Source: Cytospora piceicola
Lineage: Eukaryota > Ascomycota > Sordariomycetes > Diaporthales > Cytosporaceae
Length of the DNA stretch: 64,000 bases
Direction of reading: 5' to 3'
Assembly: GCA_023375675.1 (NCBI GenBank)
Contig: JALQBC010000067.1
Location: 62,001 to 126,000, forward strand
This document shows, piece by piece, positions 1 to 11,028 of the stretch (positions within the stretch are counted from its first letter, which is position 1; each line of letters begins with the position of its first letter). Made by a program: the position numbers and the translations under genes. Below the pieces are notes generated by a model. It saw only the letters and a list, made by a program, of their open reading frames with translations. It was not told where the DNA came from and ran no database searches.

Positions 1-509
1 ATAACTATTTTGTACCTTTCTTTGCCGATATTAAATTTTTAACTAAAAAAGGTAAAGATTTTGGCGATTTTAAAATTATTTGTAAAGCTATTTATGAAGG
101 GGCACATAGAATAGAGGAGGTAAGATCTTTAATCTTGAAATTATCAAACACAATGAATAATTTTAGATTATCAACTTATAAAGGTGCAGTTAATTTTTTA
201 AGCCAAGAAGAGATCGAAAATTTATTATATGCAGCGCCTACAGTTAAACGTCTTCTAGATGGAAGAGTTATAGATAGTACCACAAAAAAAGTACTACCTA
301 GACTAAACAGTTGTGTGTTTGAGATATATGAAGAAAATGGAGTTTTTTTCTTGGCGAATTCTTTGAGTGAAGCTGCTTCAATTGTAGGATTATACCCTGA
401 GACTTTAAGTAAATATTTAGATATTGAAGTTTTAAATTCAGATGGCGTTTTCGTGGAAGTTCAAAAGTTTAAGATTAGAAGAGTACGTGTATTTTCACCT
501 ATTAAGTAG
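1..509 (+). CDS. LAGLIDADG homing endonuclease with NUMOD1-like tail, C-terminal part (in nad5 intron)
   Basis: The reading frame is open at the left edge of the window and ends at TAA 507-509, so the start lies upstream. The first ~60 residues match the end of a LAGLIDADG_2 endonuclease (FKIICKAIYEG, then MNNFRLSTYKGA). The last ~50 residues look like a NUMOD1 DNA-binding repeat (NSLSEAASIVGLYPETLSKY). The same two-part ending is seen in the paralog at 44880-46444, where the residues LL and DGR that are adjacent here are separated by a GC-rich insert. The protein would cut an intron-less nad5 allele to spread the intron. It lies upstream of the nad5 exon, inside the intron. Family assignment is firm; activity is unknown because the first catalytic motif is outside the window. 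Confidence 0.8.
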   Translation, partial: NYFVPFFADIKFLTKKGKDFGDFKIICKAIYEGAHRIEEVRSLILKLSNTMNNFRLSTYKGAVNFLSQEEIENLLYAAPTVKRLLDGRVIDSTTKKVLPRLNSCVFEIYEENGVFFLANSLSEAASIVGLYPETLSKYLDIEVLNSDGVFVEVQKFKIRRVRVFSPIK

Positions 510-1218
510 TCTCGTTTGTTTCTAGCATCTTTTTCTGGCCCAAAGGCCCCACCCCACCCCTTCCCTCCCTCCAGTTTTGACCTAAACTTTTTTTTTGTTA
601 GTCTAATAATAAGTCGAGGTAAACTATGTGAATTCTCTTCTCTTATGTGTGCAGAGTTGTTCTTTTTTTCCTCCGAAGGCGTATTATTATTAAATAATAA
701 TAGTAATATAATAATAGAAAATGTAAATATGTGCGAAAAATTCCAAATTTTTTTTGAATAAATAATCAGCATTAAATATCTTAGTGGATACCCGTTAATT
801 AGCGAGTTTAATTCTTAACAAATTAGGGCTGCGCCTAAAAATTTGTTATATTAATGAAATAATATAATTAACATAAGATATATTAATAGGAATTGAGCAA
901 GATTATAATCAAACAATTCTATACTTATATAAATAGGTGAAATTACGGTTAATGGGTGGATTACCTAAAGACCGTCGGCAGTTATAAATGTCGCTACAGA
1001 CTGGTTCACCGGGGTTAGGCTGAAATGCCTGTCCAAATGTACAGTCGAGCCCTAGAACGAGTGCGATATCGTAGGGAGAAATCTTCATCCAAAACACTAC
1101 GCACAGTGGATAGCCTTACCACAAAGGTAATAAACTCCTGAGTAGAATATTTACTCTTAATGTCTATTCCTCAGTATTGATATAATCGGAGACATTAAGG
1201 TCAGGTTAACTAGGGTTG
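510..1218 (+). mobile_element. 3' part of group I intron in nad5 (ribozyme core)
   Basis: Between the endonuclease stop and the nad5 exon lies non-coding sequence. It begins with a C-rich run (540-575) and ends with compact, structured sequence (930-1200) containing words typical of group I cores, such as ACAGACTGGTTCACCGGG and GTACAGTCGAGCC. The 3' splice site is placed after G1218: exon bases TTCAATG then give V-S-M in the NAD5 frame if the upstream exon ends in GT, as expected for a group I intron (exon U before, G at the end). The 5' half is outside the window. Subclass not assigned. Confidence 0.65.
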
Positions 1219-4200
1219 TTCAATGTTAATTCCAGTTTTAATAATAAGTTCACTAGTTCATATTTATTCTATAGGTTACATGAGTAGCGACCCCCACAAT
1301 CAAAGGTTCTTTAGTTATTTAAGCTTGTTTACTTTTATGATGATAATTTTAGTAACAGGTAATAATTATTTGTTAATGTTTGTTGGTTGGGAAGGTGTCG
1401 GTGTTTGTTCATATCTTCTAGTAAGTTTCTGATTTACTAGAATAGCAGCAAACCAAAGTTCTATGTCGGCTTTCTTAACCAATAGGGTAGGTGATTGCTT
1501 CCTAACTATAGGTATGTTCGCTGTGCTATGATCTTTAGGTAATTTAGATTATGCTACAGTATTTTCATTAGCTCCTTATATTAATGAAAATGTCATTACT
1601 ATTATAGGAATTTGTTTAGTTATTGGAGCGATGGCTAAAAGTTCACAAGTTGGACTTCACGTTTGACTTCCTATGGCGATGGAAGGTCCTACTCCTGTTT
1701 CTGCATTAATACACGCTGCCACAATGGTGACAGCAGGTGTATATTTATTAATGCGTTCATCTCCTTTAATAGAATATAGTAGTACTGTATTACTTATATG
1801 CTTATGATTAGGAGCAATAACTACTGTATTTAGTTCTCTTGTTGGTCTCTTCCAACAGGATATTAAAAAAGTTATAGCCTATTCTACTATGAGCCAGTTA
1901 GGTTTAATGGTAGTAGCAATAGGTTTATCTTCGTACAATCTTGCTCTTTTCCATTTAGTTAATCATGCTTTTTATAAAGCAGCTTTGTTTTTAGGTGCAG
2001 GTAGTATTATTCATGCTGTAGCCGACAATCAGGACTTTAGAAAGTATGGTGGTTTGCGTGAATTTTTACCTTTAACTTATTCTGTTATTTTAATAGCTAG
2101 TCTTAGTTTAGCTGCTTTCCCTTTCTTAACTGGATTCTATTCTAAGGATTTAATATTAGAATCCGCTTTCGGTCAATTTACTTTTTCAGGTGTTAGTGTG
2201 TATGCTATTTCTACTATAGGTGCAATATTCACTACTCTTTATTCCGTTAAAGTTATTTATCTAACTTTTTTAGCCAATCCCAACGGTTCTTTAAAGGCTA
2301 TAAGACATGCTCACGAGGGTGATTTTTTCCTTACTTTCCCTTTAATTATATTAGCAGTATTTTCTATCTTTTTTGGTTATTTTACTAAAGACTTATTTAT
2401 AGGTTTAGGATCTAATTTCTTTGTGGATAATAGTATATTTATTCACCCTGTTCACGAGATTCTTGTGGACACAGAATTTGCTGTACCTACTTTGTTTAAA
2501 CTTCTTCCTTTTATATTTACAATTTCTTTTAGTATTTTAGCCATAGTTCTTTCAGAATTTTTACCTGGAATTGTTCTTAATTTTAAATTATCTAGATTAG
2601 GTCGTAATATTTTTGGTTTCTTTAATCAAAGATTTTTAGTTGAAATGTTTTATAATAATTATATTACAAATTTAGTTTTACATCTTGGAGGACAAACAAC
2701 TAAAGTTCTTGATAAGGGAAGTATAGAATTAATTGGTCCATTTGGTTTAGAGAAAGGATTAATTAGCTTCAGTAAAAGCTTAACTAAGTTAAGCACTGCT
2801 GTTGTTACAAGTTACGCTTTATATTTTTTAGTTGGGCTTATATCTTTTATATTTATTATTTATCTATCAGAAATTAGTCCAAGTTTAATATTACTATTAA
2901 TTTTACTAGCTTGTTTTAGTTTAAAGGGTAGGGTAATAAACCCAAATTTCGTCTTAGGTAGAAGCTTACCTTCTGTAACTTCCCCCTCTCACCCTCTTAA
3001 ATTTAGTGGGCTGTCTTTAATGTCAGGGCTGCGCAGCAGTCATCCTAAAGCATATACATCCAATAAATTAGGTATTGTACCACTAAGAGGTAAGGTTGTT
3101 AATTCTTCTTTTACTAATTTTTCAACCTTTAATGGGTTAAGTAATAATGGTATTATGCTTAAATCACAAGTTAAAGATAGAACTGGTTTTATTATTGACA
3201 AGGGATTACAATGTAAGGTAGGTAGATTTTATACTAATGGTTGCTTTCCTGATACAGAATTATTTTTGTTATTTCGTAATAGTTATATTATTGATAACTT
3301 AAATAATTCTTTTCTAAATTTAGTTAAGAATAAAGGGTTATCTTTAGAAAAAGATATTTTTGGTTTATTATATAATAAACAATTTGTGGATCAAAAATCA
3401 TTATTAAACAAATATCCTGAATTATTGTATATTCAAGAATCATTTGATGATGATTTTAATGACAATAGTTTAGGTTTCGACTTCTTTGTATTCCATAATG
3501 GTGAATTTTTTACTACATTAAAACCTATATTGGCTTTAATAAAAAAAAATAATGCTGGTGTAATAATGCCTAAGCCAAGTTCTTTTTTGTTCGAGAAAAA
3601 GTTTGTTTGGGAATGAATAGCTTATAATACACCTAGTTTTAAAGATCCTACAATTACACCTTTAATTGGTACTAATTTTCCTAGAGTTGATTTAAGTGAC
3701 AAAAGTCCATTATCAATACGTCAACAGTGATTAATATCTTTATATATGCTTTTATGAGAATATCAAATTTTAAATAAAGCTAAACTATATTTAGAATGTA
3801 AGAGTGATTTGCATACAAATATTCTGGATATTCAAGATAAAAACACTATTTATTGACTTAATAGACAATTACTAATGCTACCTCTTGATGTGTTTTTAAA
3901 GAAGGGGAATTCATACATTGTTGATTTTTATTCTAATAAGTTGGCATTTAAAAGAGAAATATATGAGGATATTATGTATGTTTTATTAAATATAATGTTG
4001 GCATATAGAATTCTAAATAGTTTTGAAGTAAATGAGGGTATAAATAGTGAGAAATTTTTTACTATATTAACTGAAATTATTAGAGAACATTATATTCATT
4101 ATAGTGAAGAATATAAATATCTTGATGATTTAAGATGGTATAAAATTAATCATTATTTTAGTACTGCTCAACTATTAGAAATATATAATTTCGAAATTAA

Positions 4201-4219
4201 GTCCCGTGAAGCGAAATAA
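1219..4219 (+). CDS. nad5: NADH dehydrogenase subunit 5, last exon, with long C-terminal run-on
   Basis: A membrane proton-pumping subunit of respiratory complex I. The exon starts at the conserved S-M-L-I-P-V segment. It contains [17 protein letters not shown], the [20 protein letters not shown] stretch, the quinone-pump signatures [14 protein letters not shown] and [13 protein letters not shown], then [18 protein letters not shown]. Many TGA codons stand at conserved Trp positions, which fixes genetic code 4. Recognisable NAD5 sequence ends near 2924 ([18 protein letters not shown]). The frame then stays open for about 430 further codons to TAA 4217-4219, crossing TGA at 3614 and 3727. Normal fungal NAD5 is about 650-720 residues; this exon alone encodes about 1000. 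The first exon lies left of the window. atp8 follows about 310 bases downstream. Confidence 0.93.
2925..4219 (+). other. Unrecognised ~430-residue C-terminal extension fused in frame to nad5
   Basis: This segment continues the nad5 frame without a stop. It begins with a low-complexity Ser/Pro/Leu linker ([20 protein letters not shown]) and then becomes a soluble-looking sequence with alternating hydrophobic and charged residues, for example [36 protein letters not shown] and [16 protein letters not shown] see no transmembrane helices, LAGLIDADG or GIY-YIG motifs. It includes internal Trp codons read from TGA (3614, 3727, 3855), so the frame appears maintained under code 4. It may be a separate gene whose start was lost, or an inserted ORF fused to nad5. 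I do not recognise the family. Confidence 0.6.
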
Positions 4220-4531
4220 TTTATGTTTAAGTAAAGTCGAATAAATTATTGGTATAGACTTGACTAGCGCTAGGGTATTGCCTAGGTAGTAGGATCAATT
4301 TAATAATATTTTATCTCCGATATGGGGGGGATACAGGGATGCAAGGCAGGCCTGGATCTTATATTTAATCTTCAGAAGATGACAATATAATCTTTGTCAG
4401 AGCCAAATTCAAGTATTCTTCAGCACACTTTGTACGCTGATGAACTAGCCAAAAAATTTCAATCTTTTCGTCAAATACTTGACGCAAATACTCTGCTTTA
4501 AAGTATTTAATCCAAAAATTTATAATTTAAT
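4220..4531. other. Spacer nad5-atp8 with an inverted repeat
   Basis: No gene seen. It holds a G-run (4325-4330) and a pair of inverted arms around 4410-4425 (TCAAGTATTC) and 4477-4490 (AAATACTTGA), with TTTGTACGCTGATGAACTAG between them. This could be a processing or termination hairpin before atp8; that is inference. Confidence 0.4.
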
Positions 4532-4699
4532 ATGCCTCAATTAGTACCCTTTTATTTTATAAATGAAGTGACATTTATTTTTGCAATTATAGCTATAACA
4601 GTTTATATGTTATCTAAATATATTTTACCAAGATTTGTACGTTTATTCTTATCACGTACTTTTATTTCAAAACTTCACGCTAGCGTTGAAAATAAATAA
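4532..4699 (+). CDS. atp8: ATP synthase F0 subunit 8
   Basis: A small single-span subunit of mitochondrial ATP synthase that links the peripheral stalk to the membrane sector. The ORF of 55 codons plus stop begins MPQLVPFYFINEVTFIFAII, with the membrane helix at about residues 8-30, and continues with SKYILPRFVRLFLSRTFISK, the strongly conserved fungal ATP8 tail. Usual fungal length is 48 residues; seven extra residues (HASVENK) follow, coded by CACGCTAGCGTTGAAAATAA, so the original stop seems to have been read through or displaced. It stands just upstream of atp6, the usual pairing. No Shine-Dalgarno-like site is expected or seen. Confidence 0.95.
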   Translation: MPQLVPFYFINEVTFIFAIIAITVYMLSKYILPRFVRLFLSRTFISKLHASVENK

Positions 4700-4922
4700 T
4701 TCCGTGTTGCTATGCTTATTCCTACGAGCAATTCGTGCTACTTCTGCGGCGAAGCCTAGCCATGAATAATGGGCTAGGTCGAAAATTTCGGTACCTGAGC
4801 TTAAGTAATTAATATTATATGTAGGCGTAATATATTAAGGTTTAAATATCTGACATGTTATGCGGACATAATATTATGTGTATATAGGATCTATAAAGGC
4901 TTATATAGAAAGAAAGCTATAA

Positions 4923-5030
4923 ATGTACAATATGAGTACTTTAAGCTTTAATAATAATTTATACAGAGAAATACTTAGTCCTTTAGACCAATTTGAAATA
5001 AGAGATTTATTAAGTCTAGATGCACCTGCT
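4923..5030 (+). CDS. atp6: ATP synthase F0 subunit 6, exon 1
   Basis: First 36 codons of the proton-channel subunit a of ATP synthase. ATG 4923 opens a frame reading MYNMSTLSFNNNLYREI, then SPLDQFEIRDLLSLDAPA, the conserved N-terminal ATP6 block. The exon is taken to end after GCT 5028-5030, because the next exon resumes as IFGNLHISITN and this keeps the frame. The same frame continues into the intron and becomes the endonuclease. Together the four exons give 268 residues, near the usual ~256-260. The short leader 4700-4922 contains a hairpin (CCTAGCC/GGGCTAGG, about 4755-4782). Confidence 0.9.
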
Positions 5031-6281
5031 GTGTTGTCTGGGAAACTATACACAATGTGGGTTGAATTGTCAAACTCCGGGGACGTCCTAGAACTTCTGG
5101 TACCAAGCCTCTATTGAAAAATGGTAGGTGGATGAACTAATCACTCATGTAAGGTAATAAGCCATAAGACTTCTGAAAAGAACGTGGATTATCGCGGATC
5201 TAAGTCAGTAGTATCTAATATTACTGTAAAAGAGCAACGAGTATACGGCAATTTACCAGGATCTCTTTATTCTGGTATGAGATCTACTCTAAAGGGTTTC
5301 GAGAGAAACCGTCAAATCAAAATCCCTTCTAACCAATTATTTACAATAAGACAATATTCAACTGATAACTTATCGAAGGGATTAATTCCTCCTTACTTTA
5401 CTACAGGATTTACAGACGGAGAAGGATCTTTTATGGTTTCAATTATAAAATCTTCTGCTTATCGTCAGGGTTGAAAGGTTCAACCCTGATTTGTTTTAAC
5501 TTCACATAAAAAGGATTTAGGTTTAATTCAAAATATTAAATCTTCTTTTGGTGGAATAGGAAACATTCATTCTAAAAGTAATAAGGATTTAATTCAGTTA
5601 CGAGTAGTATCTTTAGATCAAATAACCAATGTAATTATTCCGCATTTTGATAAATATCCACTTTTAACTCAAAAAAGAGCTGATTTTGAGTTATTTAAAC
5701 GTGCTGTTAATATTATGAATACAAAAGGGCATCTTACTTCTGAGGGATTACAAGAAATTGTGAATATTAAAGCATCTATGAATAAAGGTTTATCTGGTAT
5801 GAGTCCTGAGTTAAAAGGAGCTTTCCCTAATGTTGTAAATATACCTAGACCTATTATCGAGTCATACGAAATTCAAGATCCAAATTGACTTGCTGGGTTT
5901 ACTTCTGCCGAAGGTTGTTTTCATATTAAGCAGCGTGTAGGGAAAAAGCTGGATAATAGAATAATTGAATTAATATTTTCAATAAGCCAACATTCCCGTG
6001 ATAAAATCTTAATAGAAAATTTAGTGAATTATTTAGGATGCGGGAGATTTTCCGTATCAAAAGAAGCAGCTTATTACACTTGTTCGAGATTTGCGGATAT
6101 TTCCGAAAAAATTTTACCGTTTTTTAATGATTATGCTATTATTGGTATTAAATCTGAGGATTTTTATGATTTCTGTAAAGTATGCGAAATTGTTAAATCA
6201 AAGGGTCATCTTACTGATGAAGGGTTTAATCAAATACGTGAAATTAAGAGAGGTATGAATTTCGGAAGATCCGAAAAATAA
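5031..6281 (+). CDS. LAGLIDADG homing endonuclease, in frame with atp6 exon 1
   Basis: Double-motif LAGLIDADG endonuclease. The frame is continuous from atp6 exon 1 with no stop under code 4, so the protein is probably made as an exon fusion and trimmed, as is known for many fungal intron ORFs. Motif 1 is TGFTDGEGSF (near 5405), motif 2 is AGFTSAEGCF (near 5890). Each is followed by the usual LAGLIDADG_1 features, such as HFDKYPLLTQKRADFELFK and YLGCGRF. An RQYST segment just before domain 1 is the common leader end of these proteins. The Asp/Glu of both motifs are present, so cutting activity is plausible. It ends at TAA 6279-6281. Confidence 0.88.
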
Positions 6282-6506
6282 AAGATTCGGAAAAGGATTT
6301 TACTCCTCGCGAAGCGGTGGGTAGTGGTCTAATCCCCTCCGCCTCTTATTTCTTCAAAATAAAAAAAATATTTAAATATTTTTCACGCGAAGCCTAGAGA
6401 GTGTGGATACGTATGAGTATTATCTTAGTTATTGTTGATTATTGTTTTTAACGCTTCGCTAGCGTTATATTTGTTAAAAATTAGGCGATTAATTTGAATT
6501 GCCTTG
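5031..6506 (+). mobile_element. atp6 intron 1 (group I) with in-frame LAGLIDADG ORF
   Basis: The intron interrupts atp6 after codon 36. The core words lie near the 5' end, before the endonuclease domain: CAAACTCCGGGGACG (about 5070), TTATCGCGGATCTAAGTCAG (about 5190) and AAAAGAGCAACGAGTA (about 5228). The same words recur in atp6 introns 2 and 3 and in cox3 intron 2, so these four are siblings. The 3' border is G6506. The part after the ORF (6282-6490) contains a GC-rich block with GCGAAGC words and an A/T hairpin, probably a later insertion. Confidence 0.75.
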
Positions 6507-6946
6507 ATATTTGGAAACTTACACATTTCCATTACTAATATAGGGTTTTATTTAACAATAGGTGGATTATTTATATTAACAATGAATATTTTAAGTACTA
6601 ATTATAATAAATTAGTAAGTAATAACTGATCAATAAGCCAAGAGAGCGGGTACGCAACTATACTTAGCATAGTTACAAGCCAAATAAACTCTAGAAATGG
6701 TCAAATATACTTCCCATTTATTTATACTTTATTTATAGTTATATTAATGAATAACCTTATTGGTATGGTACCTTATAGTTTTGCATCTACAAGTCACTTT
6801 GTATTAACATTCTCTCTTAGTTTTACAATTGTTTTAGGGGCTACGATATTAGGATTCCAAAAACATGGTTTAGAATTCTTCTCACTATTAGTTCCTGCTG
6901 GTTGTCCATTAGCTTTATTACCTTTATTAGTTTTAATTGAATTCAT
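6507..6946 (+). CDS. atp6: ATP synthase F0 subunit 6, exon 2
   Basis: Encodes the first membrane spans: IFGNLHISITNIGFYLTIGG, then the block leading to SISQESGYATILSIV, QIYFPFIYTLFIVILMNNL and FASTSHFVLTFSLSFTI, ending GCPLALLPLLVLIEF. Where most fungi have ESLYATIHSIV, this gene has ESGYATILSIV, two substitutions in a conserved stretch. The exon ends GAATTCAT with the split Ile codon completed by exon 3. Confidence 0.92.
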
Positions 6947-8837
6947 GATAGTAAAGTAGGCTACTTAATTTGTGAACAAGAGCCAAATTCCGGGGACATC
7001 TTAAAGCTCTAGTAACCAAGGTTATGTCGTAAAGGTATAACTGGCCTAGCTAATCACTAAGGGTATGGTAATATCACTAGAGTTAATCGAAAGAGCAATA
7101 GATTATCGCGGATCTAAGTCAATAACAGGCATGCTAACACCTTCCCCTCTCTGCGTAGCTGGACCCCACCTTTACTACCATAAATTAGACGGGTTCTCTC
7201 TACGAGAGTGTGGGAATATGGCAAATTTATAATCCTGTATTTGTAAAAGAGCAACGAGTAGATGGTTCTTCGGTATTGTTTTCAATATTGTAAGGTGTAC
7301 TCTAGTCGCCATGTAAGTGGTTTTGAGTAGAATCAAGTAACTCAAATTAAAGTTTCTGTATAGTCTTTGACCTTTATATATTAGATTTGTTATTATTTTT
7401 TGTTACATCTACGAGTTATCTGAGTATTAACTGGCCTATTTATTTTATCTAGTACTCGTAATTTAATACTTACACCTAAAAATAATTATAACTTTGCGAC
7501 TGTGGCTGCTAAGCCTCAGACTATATGTATGCTATCAAGTCGACCTTGTAGTCCAACCATATCTGCCTTTAAGGGTAAAAGAACTATGTCTACAGGGTCT
7601 AAAGACCCTGTTAGAGTTTATCTTAATCCTGATAAGGAAAAAGAATTAATCGTTAATGAAAATAAGGGACGAACAGGTATTTATCGTTGAGTGCATATAG
7701 AATCAGGTAAAAGTTATATAGGTTCATCGATTAAGTTGAATCTTAGATTTAAACAATATTTTAATTATAATCATATATCATACCCTAAACGGAATCTAAT
7801 TATCTATAAAGCGTTGTTGAAATATGGTTATTCAGGGTTTAGATTAGAAATTTTAGAATATTGTTCTCCTGATGTATTACTTCAAAGAGAACAATTCTAC
7901 TTTGATACACTTAGCCCTGATTATAATATATTAAAAGTCGCCGGATCTCCTTTAGGGTACAGACATAGTGAAGCAGCTAAAAAACTAATTGGTATAGCTT
8001 CTAAAAATAGAAATGTATCTGAATCCGCCCGTGATCTTAAAAGAGAAGCTTTACTAGGTCAAAATTTTGATGAGGAGCGTATACAAAAAATGCGTATAAG
8101 TAATACCTTTAAAAAATCTGTCCTGGTAACTAATACAGAAACAGGTGATGTGATGGAATTTCCTTCTCTAACAGAAGCTGGTGAGTATTTAGGTATATCT
8201 AGAGTTACGGTAAACAAATATTTATTAAATAATATTCCTTATAAGGAATATTTAATATCTAAACCCTCTTTAACGGATAAGGATACATTTTCTCCTTCTG
8301 AGGAGACTGTACAAACACAACAGCCTGTTTTATTAACTAATACAGAAACAGGGGATGAGATAGAATTATCTTCTATGGCAGAAGCTGCTAAGTATTTGGA
8401 AATATCTAAAGGGCGTTTATGATATTTTTTTAGCAAAACAGTTAAAACCGGTAATGAAAGCCTAAAAGGATATACAATTACCAAGATAGCTGATTCTCAA
8501 AATATTGTTAACAGAAAAAGGAAGAACATAGAGGTTACGGATCTTGACACAAATCAGGTAACTATCTACCCTTCGTTTACTTTAGCTAGCGAAGCCTTAG
8601 GTGTACCTCGGTCAAGTTTATCCGGGTATTTTGCTAAGAAACGTACCAATCCTTTTGGGAAAAAGTATATTTTAAGATTAGTTTAATAACACAAGCTCCC
8701 ATGTTCCTCCGAAGGCAGCTGCTCCACTCCCCTCCTTAGAGGGTCCCTCCTTTAGTGAGGGAAGGGAAAAAGTCTAATTTAATATTCTATATATATGATT
8801 AAAGATTAAAAATCTCAATAGGCAAAGAGTACAGACG
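6947..8837 (+). mobile_element. atp6 intron 2 (group I) with GIY-YIG ORF
   Basis: The intron lies between GAATTCAT and TTCATACTTAGC, which joins E-F-I-S-Y-L-A-R. The core is near the 5' end: AGAGCCAAATTCCGGGGAC (6980), GATTATCGCGGATCTAAGTC (7100), GAGCAACGAGTAGA (7250) and AAGGTGTACTCTAGTCGCC (7295). About 110 bases (7125-7240) including a C/T-rich cluster interrupt the core relative to the sibling introns, suggesting a palindrome insertion into a peripheral loop. Confidence 0.72.
7502..8686 (+). CDS. GIY-YIG homing endonuclease with three NUMOD1-like repeats
   Basis: A GIY-YIG nuclease of about 394 residues under code 4 (TGA at 7688 and 8420 read as Trp). The catalytic module is GIYRW..GKSYIGSS, with Arg in LRFKQYF, Glu in REQFYFD and Asn in SPDYNILKVAGSPLGYRHS. 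Three DNA-binding repeats of the NUMOD1 kind follow: VTNTETGDVMEFPSLTEAGE, LTNTETGDEIELSSMAEAAK and VTDLDTNQVTIYPSF. The start shown is GTG 7502; the true start is uncertain because the frame is open a little further up. The gene is intact and probably mobilises atp6 intron 2. Confidence 0.87.
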
Positions 8838-8888
8838 TTCATACTTAGCCCGTAATGTTTCATTAGGGTTAAGATTAGCTGCTAACAT
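8838..8888 (+). CDS. atp6: ATP synthase F0 subunit 6, exon 3 (micro-exon)
   Basis: A 51-base exon coding the essential proton-channel helix SYLARNVSLGLRLAAN, including the conserved Arg of the LRLAAN motif. Borders follow from frame: exon 2 ends AT and exon 3 starts TTCATAC; exon 3 ends AACAT and exon 4 starts ACTTTCAGG. Both flanking introns sit in this most conserved part of the gene, the usual target of homing endonucleases. Confidence 0.9.
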
Positions 8889-10634
8889 AAAAAGATGAGA
8901 TTAGGTGCCTCATTCTTATTGTGTTTAAGAACCAAATTCCGGGGAAACCCTAAAGCTCTAATAACTAAAGATAAGACGGAAACTTCTTACCTGGCCTCAT
9001 TAATGATTGGGGGTATAGTAATATCATTAGAGATTCTAGTAATAGGAATGGGTGATCGCGGATCTAAATCCGTAATATTTTAAGTGATTATTGTAAAAGA
9101 GCAACGAGTAGACGGTTCTTCCATTATATTAAACTAATGGTAAGGTGTACTCTAGTCGCCGGGAAAGCCGGTTCTTGGAAGAAATTAAGTAAATCAAGAT
9201 TAAAGGTATCACAATAGCCTATCCTCATTTTTTAATATTTATCCTTGTTATTTTTATTCCCTTTATTAACTCGATAGTCGAGTGGGAAGAGGGCATCGAA
9301 ATGGAAAATAAATATAATAACTACTTTATTATACATGGACTTATATAATCTTTCGGTTATTTCGTCATATGTATAGTTTATTTTGTAACACTTTGAAGAA
9401 AGGATAAAGTATATAAACACTTTTAAATAAGGGACAAAGTTTATATATACCTTTAAAGAAAGGATAAAGTTGTGAACGGCTTATATTATCTTTTGTTCAA
9501 AATTCTACTAAGAGATCTGTCACATCTTATTGTTTTGACTTATATAGCGTTAGATCACGTAGCCTGTTTTATCAAACTAAAAATTATGCTTTCTCTACTA
9601 ATAGTTTCAGACCAATTGCCGTAAGGGCGTTTTCAACTTCAAAAAGCGATGGTTCCTCTTCTACAGACTCTTCCGATTTAGCTTTTTTCTTTGATGCGGA
9701 TAAAGACAAACTAAATATCCTTAATTATGTTAAGGGTAAATCTGGAATTTATATGTGAACTAATAAATTGAACGGTAAGAAGTACGTAGGAAGTTCCGTG
9801 GCATTAAAGCGTAGACTTTTGGAATATTACAATGTAAATAGACTACTAAACGAACAAAGTATGCCTATTAACGTCGCATTATTAAAGTATGGTTATACTA
9901 ACTTTAGTCTGACTATCTTAGAATTATGTGACAAAGATAGTCTTATGTCTAGAGAAAAACACTTTTTTGAAGTATACTCTCCAGAGTATAATATATTAAA
10001 TACACCTGGAAGTCCTTCTCGAGGATCTGGGTGAAAACATTCTGAAGCTACAATAGAGAATATGCGTACCGCTGCTTTTAAGACATTCAAATCTCCGGAA
10101 TTTTTAACTAAATTATCTAAAGGTCAATCTAGTGGTATCAAAGTTGAGGTAACTGATTTGTTAACAAATACTACTACTACTTACCATGCCATTAAAGCTG
10201 CTGCTCGAGCTTTAGATATTGACAAAAGATATATTGAACATTTCATTTACTTGGGACAAGATAAACCCGTTTTAGGGAGATATACTTTCAAGTTAAACTC
10301 AGTTGACGAAAGTACAAATTTAATTCACGAAAAGGTTCAAAAAACTTCTATGAAAGTGGAGGTTACTAATGTCGAGACTAAAGAGATTACAATATACTCT
10401 TCTATTGGTGCTGCTGCTAGAGCATTGGGTTATCGTCAACCCCAGTATTTCTTTATACTTGAAAGAAAATAGAGCTAATCCTTTTAAAGGAAAATATTTT
10501 TTTTAATTAGTAAATTAGAATATTACGGTATACGCCTCTTTTACTTACTCGGATATCTTATTTTTGAATTAAATGGTTATATAAGTTTATTTATGTTAAT
10601 ATATAACATAATCTGAGGATGAATTTGTTGAGCG
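8889..10634 (+). mobile_element. atp6 intron 3 (group I) with GIY-YIG ORF
   Basis: Follows AACAT; the 3' end is G10634. The core is at the 5' side: AACCAAATTCCGGGGAAACC (8929), GTGATCGCGGATCTAAATCC (9050), AAGAGCAACGAGTAGACGG (9097) and GTGTACTCTAGTCGCCGGG (9145). A region of three imperfect direct repeats reading TAAAGAAAGGATAAAGT or AATAAGGGACAAAGT (9390-9472) lies between core and ORF. Confidence 0.72.
9501..10472 (+). CDS. GIY-YIG homing endonuclease with two NUMOD1-like repeats
   Basis: Read with code 4 (TGA at 9757 and 10032 as Trp). The GIY-YIG module is KSGIYMW..GKKYVGSSVALK (about 9740-9800), followed by REKHFFEVYSPEYNILNTPG with the catalytic Glu and Asn. Two tail repeats follow: VTDLLTNTTTTYHAIKAAAR and VTNVETKEITIYSSIGAAAR. 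A typical pre-domain segment RAFSTSKSDGSS stands before the nuclease. No clear ATG precedes it, so the start given is only where the frame is safely open; translation may begin at a non-ATG codon. It ends at TAG 10470-10472. Confidence 0.83.
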
Positions 10635-10842
10635 ACTTTCAGGTCACATGCTATTAAACATTTTAGCTGGGTTTACTTACAATATAATGACAAGTGGTTT
10701 AATCTTCTTCTTCTTGGGATTAATACCTTTAGCATTTATTATAGCTTTCTCAGGATTAGAGTTAGGTATAGCTTTCATCCAGGCGCAGGTTTTTGTTGTA
10801 TTATCATCTAGTTATATAAAAGATGGATTAGATTTACATTAA
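10635..10842 (+). CDS. atp6: ATP synthase F0 subunit 6, exon 4
   Basis: Completes subunit 6: LSGHMLLNILAGFTYNIM, SGLIFFFLGLIPLAFIIAF, then GLELGIAFIQAQVFVVLSSS and YIKDGLDLH, ending at TAA 10840-10842. This is the standard ATP6 C-terminus. Two decayed copies of parts of this exon lie just downstream (11029-11085 and 11222-11395). Confidence 0.93.
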
Positions 10843-11028
10843 TCTTGCCAAATTTTATTAATAAGTTAGATAGGGGGGTCTTCTTGTCGAATTGATTCAA
10901 GGGGATCCCCTCCCTATCTTCCATTTTCGCTATCCACATCTTCGGAGAAAAATAGAAATTTCTTAGCTTCTGTTTGAAGCGGTGGTTGTCTAATCCCCTC
11001 CCGCAAGCATGCGGGGGGGGTTCAAGTT

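Noticed and set aside
461..772. Minus-strand ORF in nad5 intron
   Set aside because: Overlaps the endonuclease end and an A/T-rich spacer; no family features; all real genes are on +.
6747..6959. Separate small gene inside atp6 exon 2
   Set aside because: It is the in-frame continuation of atp6 from an internal Met, running into the intron.
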